Shown: piece by piece, positions 1-9,248 of the stretch
How positions within the stretch are numbered: the first letter of the stretch is position 1
Layout of the letters: each line of letters starts with the position of its first letter
Assembly (NCBI RefSeq): GCF_005081705.1
Contig: NZ_CP034876.1
Span: forward strand, 577,857-641,856
DNA length: 64,000 nt
Reading direction: 5' to 3'
From: Buchnera aphidicola (Hyperomyzus lactucae)
Lineage (GTDB): Bacteria; Pseudomonadota; Gammaproteobacteria; Enterobacterales; Enterobacteriaceae
The notes under the pieces: generated by a model
Told to the model about the DNA's origin: nothing
Database searches by the model: none
Seen by the model: the letters and a program-made list of their open reading frames with translations, nothing else
Made by a program: the position numbers and the translations under genes

Positions 1-1561
1 ATATCAGTATACTGGATCATGGCTATATTTAGATTGGCAAGACTAGGTGCTAAATATATTAAAGTATTACAGGCATCATATGCTAAATAAGAATTGTTAT
101 TTTTTTTAAAATTATCAAAAACATGATTATTTTTAGATCTAATCCAGCGAGCAGAAGCAATATTAACTTTTTCATATATTGCATCTATATTATATTCTAT
201 CCTTAATCTTGCTATAACAACATCAAATTGTAATGTTCCAATCGTACCTAAAATTATATTATTATTAAGAACAGGACGAAATACTTGAACAGCACCTTCT
301 TCTGATAACTGAATCAAACCTTTCATTAATTGTTTTTGCTTGAGAGGGTTTTTTAAATAAATACGACGAAATATTTCTGGAGCAAAAGTTGGTATACCAA
401 TAAATTTAATTTCTTCTCCTTCTGTAAAAGAATCTCCAATTTTAATTGTTCCATGATTATGTAGTCCTATAACATCACCTGGATAAGCTTTATTTATTAA
501 GATTCTATCTCCAGCTAAAAACGAAAAAGCATCAGAAATGATGATATCTTTTTTTATTCGTACGTGTCTTAATTTCATTCCTTTTGTATATTGTCCTGAA
601 ACAATTCTCATAAAAGCTATTCGATCGCGATGTTTTAAATCCATATTAGCCTGAATTTTAAATATAAAACCTGTAAAATTTTTTTCTTCGGGATTCACTC
701 TTCTTATGTTACTTTGACGATATAATGGAGATGGAGCCCATTTTATAAAACCAGTTAGTAGATGATCAATTCCAAAATTTTTAAGTGCACTACCAAAAAA
801 AACAGGTGTTGAAATACCTCGTAAAAATTTTTTATTATCAAATTGTGGATATACATTTACAATCAAATCTAATTCTTGACGAATCTGTACCGCTAGTTCT
901 TTCCCAATATATTGTTCCAATAAAATACTAGACGAGCTAAAAAAATTTTTATCAGTCAATATTTTTCTATTTTTTTTTTTTTATATAAGCAAAAAAATTT
1001 ATCATATATATGATATACGCCTTTAAAGTTTTTTCCACAACTTATAGGCCAGGTAATTGGAATACAATGCAATTTTAATTTTTTCTCGATTTCATCTAAA
1101 ATATCTATTGGTTCTCGACTATCGCGATCTAGCTTATTAATAAAAGTAATGATAGGAGTATTATGAATACGCGTAACATCTATTAATTTTTTTGTTTGTT
1201 CTTCTATACCTTTAGCAGCATCAATAATCACTAGACAACAATCTACAGCAGTAAGAATACGATATGTATCTTCTGAAAAATCTTTATGACCTGGAGTATC
1301 TAATAAATTCATTAAAATATCTTTATAAAAAAACTGCATAACAGAAGTGGTTACAGAAATACCTCGTTCTTTTTCAATACTCATCCAATCTGATTTTGCA
1401 TATTTTCCATTTTCTCTTCCCTTTATTGTTCCAGGAGCACGAATTGCTTTCGCACAAAATAATATTCTTTCAGTAATAGTAGTTTTTCCAGCATCAGGAT
1501 GAGAAATAATAGCAAAAGTTCTTCTTTTACTTAATTCCTGTTCATGATTTAAATTAAACAT
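1..1561 (-). pseudogene. prfC: Peptide chain release factor 3, frameshifted, 3' end beyond window
   Basis: RF3 is the GTPase that recycles RF1/RF2 from the ribosome after termination. The start is ATG at 1561. The first 201 codons carry the G domain: [13 protein letters not shown] (G1), [11 protein letters not shown] (G3) and NKLDRD (G4). The frame then breaks in a run of 13 A on the coding strand (970-982) and stops at 956. From about 968 down to position 1 the rest of RF3 is open in another frame: the beta-barrel and C-terminal domains, ending near [18 protein letters not shown], about 10-15 residues short of the usual C terminus. One extra A (14) or two fewer (11) would join the halves. 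Either a slippage-rescued gene, a fresh pseudogene or a sequencing error. Family identity is certain; functional status is not. Confidence 0.9.
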
Positions 1562-1866
1562 ATATACACTCGTTTGAAAATACTTAATTTTAAAAACTCA
1601 TAAAAATATAATATATTAAAATAATTATTTGTTTTAATTAAAAATATTATTATAAGTTTATTTTAAAGAGCTTTTATAAGTCACCTTGATTTATTTTTAA
1701 AAAATAGTAAGATTATAAAAAATTATATATATGATATATACATAATTTTATTAATCTTAAATATTTTAAAATTCTTTACATACATTTAAATCTAATAATA
1801 TTTTAAATGTTATTATAATATAGATAATAATAGCATATTACATAAATGATAAAACAGAGTTTCTCA

Positions 1867-2883
1867 ATGAAGAAAAAGTTTATATATATTGCATATACAG
1901 GTGGAACTATCGGTATGCAAAAATCAAAATATGGATATGTTCCTGTTTCTGGATATCTTCAAAAACAACTTCTAAGAATGCCTGAATTTCATAGTCAAGA
2001 AATGCCAAACGTTACGATTAAAGAATATGAACCATTAATTGATTCTGCTAACATGACACCAATAGAATGGCAAATGATTGCTTATGATATCGAAAAAAAT
2101 TATCATCAATATGATGGATTTGTCATTCTTCATGGAACCGATACTATGGCATACACAGCTTCTGCTCTATCATTTATATTAGAAAATCTAGAAAAGCCTG
2201 TAATTGTAACTGGTTCTCAAATTCCTTTATCAGAAATTCGATCTGATGGTCGTCAAAATCTATTAAATTCTCTTTTAATGGCAGCTCATCATCCTATTAA
2301 TGAAGTTACTTTATTTTTTAACTATAGACTTTATAGAGGAAACAGAACAACTAAATCACATGCTGACGGTTTTGATGCCTTTTCTTCACCTAATTTAGAA
2401 CCATTATTAGAAGTTGGTGTCAATATTCGCTATCTTTGTAAAGAAAAATTAGAAAAAAATCAAAAAAAACTAAAGGTTTATCAAATAACACCTCAACCTA
2501 TTAGTATTATTACTATTTATCCAGGAATTTCTAATAAAGTTATTCAAAATTTTTTATTACATCCAGTTAGAGCATTAATTTTATGCACATACGGAATTGG
2601 AAATGCTCCTCAAAATAGAGATTTTTTACAAGAGTTGCATATTGCATGTCATCAAAAAAACATTATTATTATTAATTTAACACAGTGTGCATCAGGAAGA
2701 GTAGATATGAACGGATATGCAACTGGAAGCTCTCTCATAAAAGTTGGAGTTATTAGTGGTTATGATTTAACAATAGAAGCTGCGTTAACAAAATTGCACT
2801 TTTTACTTAGTCAAGATATTTCTAAAGAAAGCATTTGTCTTCAAATGCAAAACAATTTGCGTGGAGAATTAACCCCTCTATAA
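1867..2883 (+). CDS. ansA: L-asparaginase I (cytoplasmic)
   Basis: Hydrolyses asparagine to aspartate and ammonia in the cytoplasm. The N-terminal catalytic threonine motif AYTGGTIGM (Thr14) and the second motif HGTDTMAYTASAL are both intact. SDGRQNLLNSL and NRTTKSHADGFDAF are typical of the type I enzyme. An in-frame ATG lies 7 codons upstream at 1846, but starting at 1867 gives 338 aa, the length of the E. coli enzyme, with the same spacing from Met to the first motif. There is no signal peptide, which fits type I rather than periplasmic type II. It converges on nfuA with 5 nt between stop codons. In an aphid symbiont supplied with host asparagine it could release aspartate for amino-acid synthesis (inference). 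Confidence 0.93.
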   Translation: MKKKFIYIAYTGGTIGMQKSKYGYVPVSGYLQKQLLRMPEFHSQEMPNVTIKEYEPLIDSANMTPIEWQMIAYDIEKNYHQYDGFVILHGTDTMAYTASALSFILENLEKPVIVTGSQIPLSEIRSDGRQNLLNSLLMAAHHPINEVTLFFNYRLYRGNRTTKSHADGFDAFSSPNLEPLLEVGVNIRYLCKEKLEKNQKKLKVYQITPQPISIITIYPGISNKVIQNFLLHPVRALILCTYGIGNAPQNRDFLQELHIACHQKNIIIINLTQCASGRVDMNGYATGSSLIKVGVISGYDLTIEAALTKLHFLLSQDISKESICLQMQNNLRGELTPL

Positions 2884-2888
2884 TAAAA

Positions 2889-3464
2889 TTAATAAAAAGA
2901 ATGCTGTCCATGTAAATGTTCTGTTTTGTCATATACTTTTTTTATTTCGGGAAAAGAAGCTAATAACTTTTTTTCAACTGTCTCTTTTAAAGTCAATCCA
3001 ATCATAGAACATCCATTACAACCTCCACTAAATTGTATTGTAGCAGTCCCATTTTTATCAAATTTAATTAAATTTACTTGTCCTCCATGACTTGATAACT
3101 GGGGATTAATTTCAATATTCAAAAAATATTTTATTTTTTCTTCTAATGAAGACGTTTTTTGAGAAATATTAACTTTGGCATATGGTGCTTTTAATGTTAA
3201 TTGAGAACCGAGTTTGTCTACTATAAGATCGATTTCTGCATTTTTAAAATAAGAAAGAATATTTTTATTAACATAAACAAAAAATCCATCATATTTTAAT
3301 TGAATATCTAATTCTTCTATTTCATTTTTAGGACAAAATGCAACTCCACATTCTGCACTAGGAGTGCCGGGGTTAACTATAAAAACACGTATTTGGGTGC
3401 CCATTGATTCATTAGATAAGAGTGTTTTGAAATGTTTTTGTGCATTTTTAGAAATAGTTATCAT
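2889..3464 (-). CDS. nfuA: Fe-S biogenesis protein NfuA
   Basis: Carrier that delivers [4Fe-4S] clusters to target enzymes. The N-terminal degenerate A-type domain (about residues 1-95, with [15 protein letters not shown]) is followed by the C-terminal Nfu domain with the cluster-binding motif GGCNGCSM (CxxC). The reading frame is open to 3500, but starting at 3464 (MITISKNAQ) gives 191 aa, the length of E. coli NfuA, and aligns with its Met. It lies next to divergently transcribed bioH, as in E. coli, with gntX lost. With cyaY and the isc cluster also in this window, it is part of a reduced but coherent Fe-S supply system. IlvD, MutY and HemW encoded here are possible clients (inference). 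Confidence 0.94.
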   Translation of the reverse strand: MITISKNAQKHFKTLLSNESMGTQIRVFIVNPGTPSAECGVAFCPKNEIEELDIQLKYDGFFVYVNKNILSYFKNAEIDLIVDKLGSQLTLKAPYAKVNISQKTSSLEEKIKYFLNIEINPQLSSHGGQVNLIKFDKNGTATIQFSGGCNGCSMIGLTLKETVEKKLLASFPEIKKVYDKTEHLHGQHSFY

Positions 3465-3589
3465 AAAATTTATTTTAATAAATGTTTGTTTAATTAACAA
3501 TTTTACTAATTTATTTTAAAAAAACAAGAATATTTCACTATAATCTAAATATTTTTTATATAAAATCATATAAAGAGAAATCGAAACAA

Positions 3590-4359
3590 ATGAAAAAATT
3601 TTATTGGACTACTATAGGAACAGGAAAAATAAATATAATTCTATTAAGTGGCTGGGGAATTAATTCGAAAATATGGTTGTGTATTATTCAAAAACTCCAT
3701 TTTTTTTTAAATTTTATTTGATTGATTTGCCTGGATGTGGAATAAATCAACATATGTCTTCTATAAAAATAGAAGAAATAATTGAAATCTTATATAATAA
3801 GATGCCTAAAAATTCTATTTGGTTAGGATGGTCTATAGGTGGATTAATTGCAAGTCGTTTTGTATTATCTTATCCAGAACACACTTTAGCTTTAATTACT
3901 GTAGCCTCTTCTCCATGTTTTGTAGAAAAAAAAAACTGGCCGGGAATAAAGAAATATACTGCATATAAATTTTATTCTGATTTACAAACAAATTACTTTA
4001 AAACAATAAATAATTTTTTCTATTTACAACAAAAATATACAAAAAAATATTTTTATAATTCAAATAAGTTAAAAGAAATAATACTTTCTCAATCCCAACC
4101 TAATAGGGAATTTTTAAAAAATGGTTTGGAAATAATTTGTTCTATAGATTTGCGTTTAGAAATGACTTTGATAAAAGTTCCTTTTTTGCGAATATATGGG
4201 TCAATAGATGGATTGGTTCCTAAAGAAATTAAAAATATACTTGACAAGATATGGCTTAATACTGATTCAGTTATTATAAAACAAGCTGCTCATATTCCAC
4301 ATGTCTCACATCCAAAAGAATTTTGTTCTATTTTGCTGAATTTTAAAAATTTACTTTAA
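3590..4359 (+). pseudogene. bioH: Pimeloyl-ACP methyl ester carboxylesterase, frameshifted
   Basis: BioH removes the methyl ester from pimeloyl-ACP, ending the pimelate stage of biotin synthesis. ATG at 3590 begins MKKFYWTTIGTGK and the oxyanion region LLSGWGINSKIW. The frame breaks in a run of 9 T at 3700-3708 and reaches a stop soon after. The other frame continues with LIDLPGCG, the nucleophile motif GWSIGG (Ser), YGSIDGLVP (Asp) and QAAHIPHVSHP (His), so the whole alpha/beta-hydrolase triad is present. Adding one T gives 256 aa, exactly the E. coli length. The neighbour nfuA matches the E. coli bioH-gntX-nfuA locus. The shorter frame opening at 3673 is not a credible start because it would cut off the first strand and oxyanion loop. 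Confidence 0.88.
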
Positions 4360-4372
4360 AATATAAGCGTAT

Positions 4373-4392
4373 GGCCCCAAAACGTTGGGGCC
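4373..4392. terminator. GC-rich hairpin between bioH and ssb
   Basis: A perfect 8-bp stem, GGCCCCAA/TTGGGGCC, with an AACG loop sits between two convergent genes. It is one of the most G+C-rich pieces in the window. T-rich DNA follows on the plus side and bioH's A/T-rich 3' end on the other, so it probably terminates both transcripts. The retained GC in such an AT-driven genome implies selection. Confidence 0.8.
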
Positions 4393-4417
4393 TTAATTAA
4401 GTTTTTATAAGATTATA

Positions 4418-4930
4418 TTAAAAAGGAATTTCATCGTCAAAGTCTATTTCTGCAGAAGAATTAATTAAATCCTTATTTGATTTATAGGATTCTGTATTTT
4501 TTTCAAAATCTACTTGAGCTGTTTTTTTTGTTTTAACTAAATTGCTATTATGATTTGTTTGTACTGTTTGTAAATGAGAATTACGACTACCCAACATTTG
4601 CATAGTTCCACCAATATTCACAACAATTTCTGTAGTATAACGTTCTAAACCATTTTGATCTTGCCATTTTCTAGTTTGTAGTGACCCTTCAATATATACT
4701 TGAGAACCTTTTCGAAGATATTCACCAGCAATTTCTGCTAATTTTCCAAATAATACTATTCTATGCCACTCCGTTTTTTCTTTATTTTCTCCAGTATTTT
4801 TATCTTTCCAATTTTCAGAAGTTGCTAAAGTCATATTTACTACTGCATTACCATTGGGCATATACCGAACTTCGGGATCTTGCCCTAAATGTCCAATAAG
4901 AATAACTTTATTAACACCTCTACTTGCCAT
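4418..4930 (-). CDS. ssb: Single-stranded DNA-binding protein
   Basis: Coats single-stranded DNA during replication and repair. The N-terminal OB fold (residues 1-112) is strongly conserved: [30 protein letters not shown], with [29 protein letters not shown] short N/S/K-rich linker leads to the C-terminal interaction tip DFDDEIPF, which recruits partner enzymes. At 170 aa it is close to the E. coli length (178), with a shortened linker. A hairpin terminator lies just beyond the stop. It is separated from dnaB by a 486-nt spacer. Confidence 0.97.
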   Translation of the reverse strand: MASRGVNKVILIGHLGQDPEVRYMPNGNAVVNMTLATSENWKDKNTGENKEKTEWHRIVLFGKLAEIAGEYLRKGSQVYIEGSLQTRKWQDQNGLERYTTEIVVNIGGTMQMLGSRNSHLQTVQTNHNSNLVKTKKTAQVDFEKNTESYKSNKDLINSSAEIDFDDEIPF

Positions 4931-5416
4931 AATACAAACTCCATTTTTTGAATTTGATACACAAAAATAATATATTTATATATAAGTAACAAATTATACA
5001 TGGTAAATATTTTATTTAGTACAATCAAATCTATAAAAATGCTATATTATTTTTTCTTTTCTAAGAAAATATTTATTTTTTTAAAATAATATTAATTATA
5101 ATGTTTTAAAAATATCAAGATCTATTTATTAAACAGAAATCTTTGACATTTGAAATAGTATTTAATGTATAAAAATATTTTATTAATATAAACATTTAAT
5201 ATACTTTAAAAATAATTATTACTCATCAAAGATAAATAAAAAATTTTTTTATACATATTTAAATATGATTGTAAAACTAAAAAAATACATTGTATTTTAT
5301 AAAAATATTTACATATAAAAAATGACTTAAATAGATTAGTCCTTAGATAGTGTATTATTGCAATATTAAGATATAATTTCAGAGAAATTCACTAAATAAC
5401 GGTATATGCAATAAAT
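4931..5416. other. Intergenic spacer between divergent ssb and dnaB
   Basis: This 486-nt AT-rich stretch holds no coding frame or gene remnant I can recognise. It must contain the promoters of ssb (leftward) and dnaB (rightward). A TTGACA at 5143-5148 followed by TGTATAAA at 5166-5173 resembles a sigma-70 promoter with a 17-19 bp spacer for dnaB, but such matches are common by chance in this base composition. Confidence 0.5.
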
Positions 5417-6796
5417 ATGACTAAGAATAAATTGTATTTAAATCAAATTAACAGATTAAAGATTCCACCTCATTCTTTAGAAGCAGAGCAGTCAGTATTA
5501 GGTGGTTTAATGTTAGATAATGAACAATGGGATACAGTTTCAGAACATGTGGTTGCTGATGATTTTTTTAGTAAACCTCATCGTTTAATATTTCAAGAAA
5601 TGCAACAACTTCTTGATCTAGGGTATCCAATTGATTTAATCACTCTATCTGAATCTTTAGAACAAAAGGGAAAATTAGAAAGTGTAGGTAGATTTTCTTA
5701 TTTAGCAGAACTATCAAAAAATACTCCTAGTACAGCAAATATTACTGCATATGCTGATATAGTTCGAGAACGTGCAATAGTAAGAGAAATGATATTAGTA
5801 GCTAACAAAATAGCCAATGCTGGATATGATACACAAGGTCGAAAAAGTGAAGAGCTATTAGATTATGCGGAATCTAGTGTATTTAAAATTGCAGAAAAAC
5901 GTTTTAAAAAAGATTCAGGACCCAAAAATATCGAACAAATTCTTGATGAAACTGTTGCTAGTATTGAAAAATTATTTTTATCACCTCATGATGGAGTAAC
6001 AGGAATTAATACAGGATATCAAGACTTAAATAAAAAAACATCAGGTTTACAACGTTCTGAACTCATTATTATCGCCGCTCGACCTTCAATGGGAAAAACA
6101 ACATTTGCAATGAATTTATGTGAAAATGCTGCTATGTTATATGATAAACCAGTTCTGATATTTAGTTTAGAAATGCCTGGAGAACAAATTATGATGCGCA
6201 TGTTAGCTTCATTATCTAGAGTTAATCAAGCACGAATTCGAACTGGACAATTGAACGATGAGGATTGGGCACGTATGTCTGGTACAATCAATATTCTTCT
6301 GAAAAAAAAGAATATTTATATTGATGATTCTTCAGCATTAACTCCTAGTGAAGTACGTTCAAGAGCACGTCGTATTTACCGTGAAAATAACGGATTAACA
6401 TTAATTATGGTTGATTATCTTCAGTTAATGAGAGTACCTTCTTTATCTGAAAATAGAACCCTTGAAATTGCAGAAATATCTAGAACTTTAAAAGCATTGG
6501 CAAAAGAACTTCAAGTTCCAGTAATAGCATTATCACAACTTAATCGCTCTTTAGAACAAAGATCTGATAAAAGACCAGTAAATTCAGATTTACGTGAATC
6601 AGGTTCGTTAGAACAAGATGCTGATTTAATCATGTTTATATACCGTGATGAAATTTATCATGAAAATAGTGATTTTAAAGGAATTGCAGAAATAATAATA
6701 GGAAAACAAAGAAATGGTCCAATTGGAACAGTATGTCTAACTTTTAACGGACACTGGTCCAGATTTGATAACTATGCTGGTCCTAAATATGACTAA
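5417..6796 (+). CDS. dnaB: Replicative DNA helicase DnaB
   Basis: Hexameric 5'-3' helicase that unwinds DNA at the replication fork. The N-terminal domain begins PPHSLEAEQSVLGGLMLDNEQWD. The RecA-like motor has Walker A (AARPSMGKTTFAMN, near residue 220), Walker B (LIMVDYLQLM, near 335) and SQLNRSLEQRSDKRP. At 459 aa it is slightly shorter than E. coli DnaB (471) because of a shorter N terminus. The start ATG at 5417 is the natural one. It is a lone transcription unit between long AT-rich spacers, which usually mark promoters here. Confidence 0.97.
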   Translation: MTKNKLYLNQINRLKIPPHSLEAEQSVLGGLMLDNEQWDTVSEHVVADDFFSKPHRLIFQEMQQLLDLGYPIDLITLSESLEQKGKLESVGRFSYLAELSKNTPSTANITAYADIVRERAIVREMILVANKIANAGYDTQGRKSEELLDYAESSVFKIAEKRFKKDSGPKNIEQILDETVASIEKLFLSPHDGVTGINTGYQDLNKKTSGLQRSELIIIAARPSMGKTTFAMNLCENAAMLYDKPVLIFSLEMPGEQIMMRMLASLSRVNQARIRTGQLNDEDWARMSGTINILLKKKNIYIDDSSALTPSEVRSRARRIYRENNGLTLIMVDYLQLMRVPSLSENRTLEIAEISRTLKALAKELQVPVIALSQLNRSLEQRSDKRPVNSDLRESGSLEQDADLIMFIYRDEIYHENSDFKGIAEIIIGKQRNGPIGTVCLTFNGHWSRFDNYAGPKYD

Positions 6797-7094
6797 ATAT
6801 TAAAAGTTTTGTCAATTTACAAATAAAATAAATTATAACTATTAAAAAATATTTTTTTAATTATTTAATAATAACAGAATTGATCTTTTTTTAAATTAAT
6901 TATTAAATGCTTCAAACTATTTTTATTTATAAAATGAAAATTTTTATGAAAATAAATTTATTAAAATATTTAAAAAAATAAAATAATTAAAATAATATTA
7001 TTTTATTCATAAATATATTACTGTATAACTAATTTTAGTCAATCAAAAAATATTATCTATTCATAAAAAATATTTAATTAATAAGAAAAAATAT

Positions 7095-8054
7095 ATGCAT
7101 AAAAAAAATAATTTAAAAATAGGTATAATAATGGATTCTATTGAATCAATTAATATTAAAAAAGATTCAAGCTTTGCCATTTTACTAGAAGCTCAAAAAA
7201 GAAATCATATAATTCATTATATGGAAATGAATGATCTTTATTTAACTAACGGACATCCACATGCAAGAACACGTTTGATAAAATTAAAAAAAAATACAGA
7301 ACAATGGTATAAAATTACTGAAGAAAAAGATATTTCTTTAGGTGAGCTAGACGTTATTTTAATGCGGAAAGATCCTCCATTTAATACTGAATTTATTTAT
7401 TCAACATACATTCTAGAACGTGCAGAAGAAAAAGGTGTATTAGTTATTAATAAGCCTCAAAGCTTGAGAGATTGTAATGAAAAAATGTTTATATCATGGT
7501 TTCCTGAAGTAACGACTAATACTTTAGTGACAAGAAATTTTTTTAAGATAAAAGAATTTTGGAAAAAACATCAAGATATTATAATCAAACCATTAGATGG
7601 AATGGGAGGTGCTAATATTTTTAGGATTAAAAAAGATGATCCTAATTTTTCAGTAATCGTTGAAACAATGACAGATTATGAAAAAAAATATTGTATGATT
7701 CAAAGTTATTTACCAGAAGTAAAATTTGGTGATAAAAGAATTTTAATTGTAGATGGAAAAACTATACCTTGGTGTTTAGCAAGAATTCCACTAATTGGGG
7801 AAACGAGAGCTAATTTAGCTGTGGGAGGAAAAGGTAAAATACAAAAACTAAGTAAAAAAGATTGGGAAATAGCTAATTATTTAGCTCCTTTTTTAAAAAA
7901 AAGAGGTTTAATTCTCGTCGGATTAGATATTATCGGAAATAAATTAACAGAAATCAATGTTACAAGTCCAACATGCATTTGTGAAATTGAATCAAAAAAA
8001 AATATTTCTATTACTGGTATGTTATTAGATTACATCGAAAAAAAAATATTATAA
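7095..8054 (+). CDS. gshB: Glutathione synthetase
   Basis: ATP-grasp ligase that adds glycine to gamma-glutamylcysteine, the last step of glutathione synthesis. Seen: N-terminal substrate domain (KIGIIMDSIESINIKKDSS), IMRKDPPFNTEFIYSTYILE in essence, the ATP-binding loop IIKPLDGMGGANIFRI, and the metal-binding segment GLDIIGNKLTEINVTSPT. The 319-aa length matches the E. coli family (316). A 298-nt spacer without coding remnants precedes it; genes found upstream in E. coli (endA, rsmE) are absent. yqgF follows after 13 nt, so the two are likely cotranscribed as in E. coli. Confidence 0.96.
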   Translation: MHKKNNLKIGIIMDSIESINIKKDSSFAILLEAQKRNHIIHYMEMNDLYLTNGHPHARTRLIKLKKNTEQWYKITEEKDISLGELDVILMRKDPPFNTEFIYSTYILERAEEKGVLVINKPQSLRDCNEKMFISWFPEVTTNTLVTRNFFKIKEFWKKHQDIIIKPLDGMGGANIFRIKKDDPNFSVIVETMTDYEKKYCMIQSYLPEVKFGDKRILIVDGKTIPWCLARIPLIGETRANLAVGGKGKIQKLSKKDWEIANYLAPFLKKRGLILVGLDIIGNKLTEINVTSPTCICEIESKKNISITGMLLDYIEKKIL

Positions 8055-8067
8055 CAGAGTATATAAA

Positions 8068-8481
8068 ATGATATTACTTTCATTTGATTTTGGTATAAAA
8101 AAAATTGGAGTAGCAGTAGGAGAAAATATTATTAAAAAAGGAAGACCTTTAAAGGTCTTAAATGCTCATAATGGAAATCCAAACTGGGATATTATAAAAA
8201 ATTTAATTCAATACTGGCAACCTCAATATATTATTGTTGGTTTTCCATTAAATATAAATGGTACAAAACAAGAAATAACTGATAAATCAGAAAAATTTGC
8301 TAATTTACTACAATATAAATTTAATATTATTGTAAAAATGCATGATGAACGTTTAACTACTGTAGAAGCTAAATCCATGATTTTTAAACAAGGCGGCTTT
8401 AAAGCATTAAAAAAAGAAAAAATTCATTCTTTTGCCGCTGTAATTATATTAGAAAGTTGGCTTAATGAGAATATAGTTTAA
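8068..8481 (+). CDS. yqgF: YqgF/RuvX family RNase H-fold nuclease
   Basis: Putative pre-16S rRNA nuclease of the RNase H fold (the E. coli member is linked to 16S 5'-end processing). The first acidic motif LSFDFGIKKIGVAVG and the MHDERLTTVEA motif are present. The third catalytic position, usually Asp in a K-[VI]-D-S-A-A-type motif, reads KIHSFAAVIIL: the codon is CAT (His). At 137 aa it has family length. It lies in the gshB-yqgF-yggS-hemW block, collinear with E. coli. Whether activity survives the Asp to His change is unknown. Confidence 0.93.
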   Translation: MILLSFDFGIKKIGVAVGENIIKKGRPLKVLNAHNGNPNWDIIKNLIQYWQPQYIIVGFPLNINGTKQEITDKSEKFANLLQYKFNIIVKMHDERLTTVEAKSMIFKQGGFKALKKEKIHSFAAVIILESWLNENIV

Positions 8482-8525
8482 AATTTAGTCATATTTTAGA
8501 TATAAATTTTCAAAAAGAGAAAAAA

Positions 8526-9209
8526 ATGAATTATATTGATGTAAATTTTAAACTTTTAAAAAAAAATATAAAAAATATTATTAGTGAAAACAATCTGGTT
8601 ATAAAAAAAATTAAAATAATAGCCGTTAGCAAAAACCAAAATGTTGATATTATTAAAAAAGCAATATTATCAGGAATAAATAATTTTGGAGAAAATTACG
8701 TACAGGAGAGCATTGTAAAAATAAAAGAACTAAAAAAATATACAAATATAACTTGGCATTTCATTGGTAAAATACAATCTAATAAAACAAAAATAATTGC
8801 TCAATATTTTGATTGGTGTCAAACTATTGATCAAGAAAAAACTGCCATTTTATTAAATCAACATCGACCTAAAAACTTTATTCCAATAAACGTATTAATA
8901 CAAATTAATATTTCTAAAGAATTAAATAAAAATGGTGTAAATAATGTAGAAGACTGTTATGAACTAGCAGAAAAAATCTCTTTAATGCCTCATCTTAATT
9001 TAAGAGGAATTATGGCAATGCCTGAAATACAAAAAGATTTTACTAAAAATGAAAATCAATACAAAAAAATAAAAATTATCTTTAATAAATTGAAAAAAAA
9101 ATACACATCAATAGACACCCTATCATTAGGGACAAGTGATGATATAAAAGAATCATTACTAGCTACAAGTAATATGATAAGAATTGGAAGAAATATTTTT
9201 CATAAATAA
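8526..9209 (+). CDS. yggS: PLP homeostasis protein (YggS/PROSC family)
   Basis: Pyridoxal-phosphate-binding TIM-barrel protein that buffers PLP and affects amino-acid metabolism; it has no demonstrated catalytic activity. The PLP lysine motif IIAVSKNQ, the NFGENYVQE strand, WHFIGKIQSNK and the C-terminal phosphate site LSLGTSDDIKESL are visible. The 227-aa length is near the family norm (about 234). It begins 44 nt after yqgF and ends 39 nt before hemW, so it is probably part of one operon running from gshB. Confidence 0.95.
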   Translation: MNYIDVNFKLLKKNIKNIISENNLVIKKIKIIAVSKNQNVDIIKKAILSGINNFGENYVQESIVKIKELKKYTNITWHFIGKIQSNKTKIIAQYFDWCQTIDQEKTAILLNQHRPKNFIPINVLIQINISKELNKNGVNNVEDCYELAEKISLMPHLNLRGIMAMPEIQKDFTKNENQYKKIKIIFNKLKKKYTSIDTLSLGTSDDIKESLLATSNMIRIGRNIFHK

Positions 9210-9248
9210 AATTTTAAAAAACAAGACTTTAAAAAAGATAAAAATATC

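Noticed and set aside
1562..1845. Possible gene remnant or sRNA between prfC and ansA
   Set aside because: Only AT-rich repeats such as ATATATGATATATA are visible; no structured element or coding similarity.
3673..4359. An ATG-started frame that could be read as a complete 228-aa hydrolase
   Set aside because: It lacks the first strand and oxyanion loop, which are encoded just upstream in another frame from 3590; it is the downstream part of frameshifted bioH.
5143..5173. TTGACA...TATAAA promoter for dnaB
   Set aside because: Plausible but unremarkable in DNA this AT-rich; the start is about 245 nt downstream and nothing else supports it, so it is only mentioned within the spacer entry.
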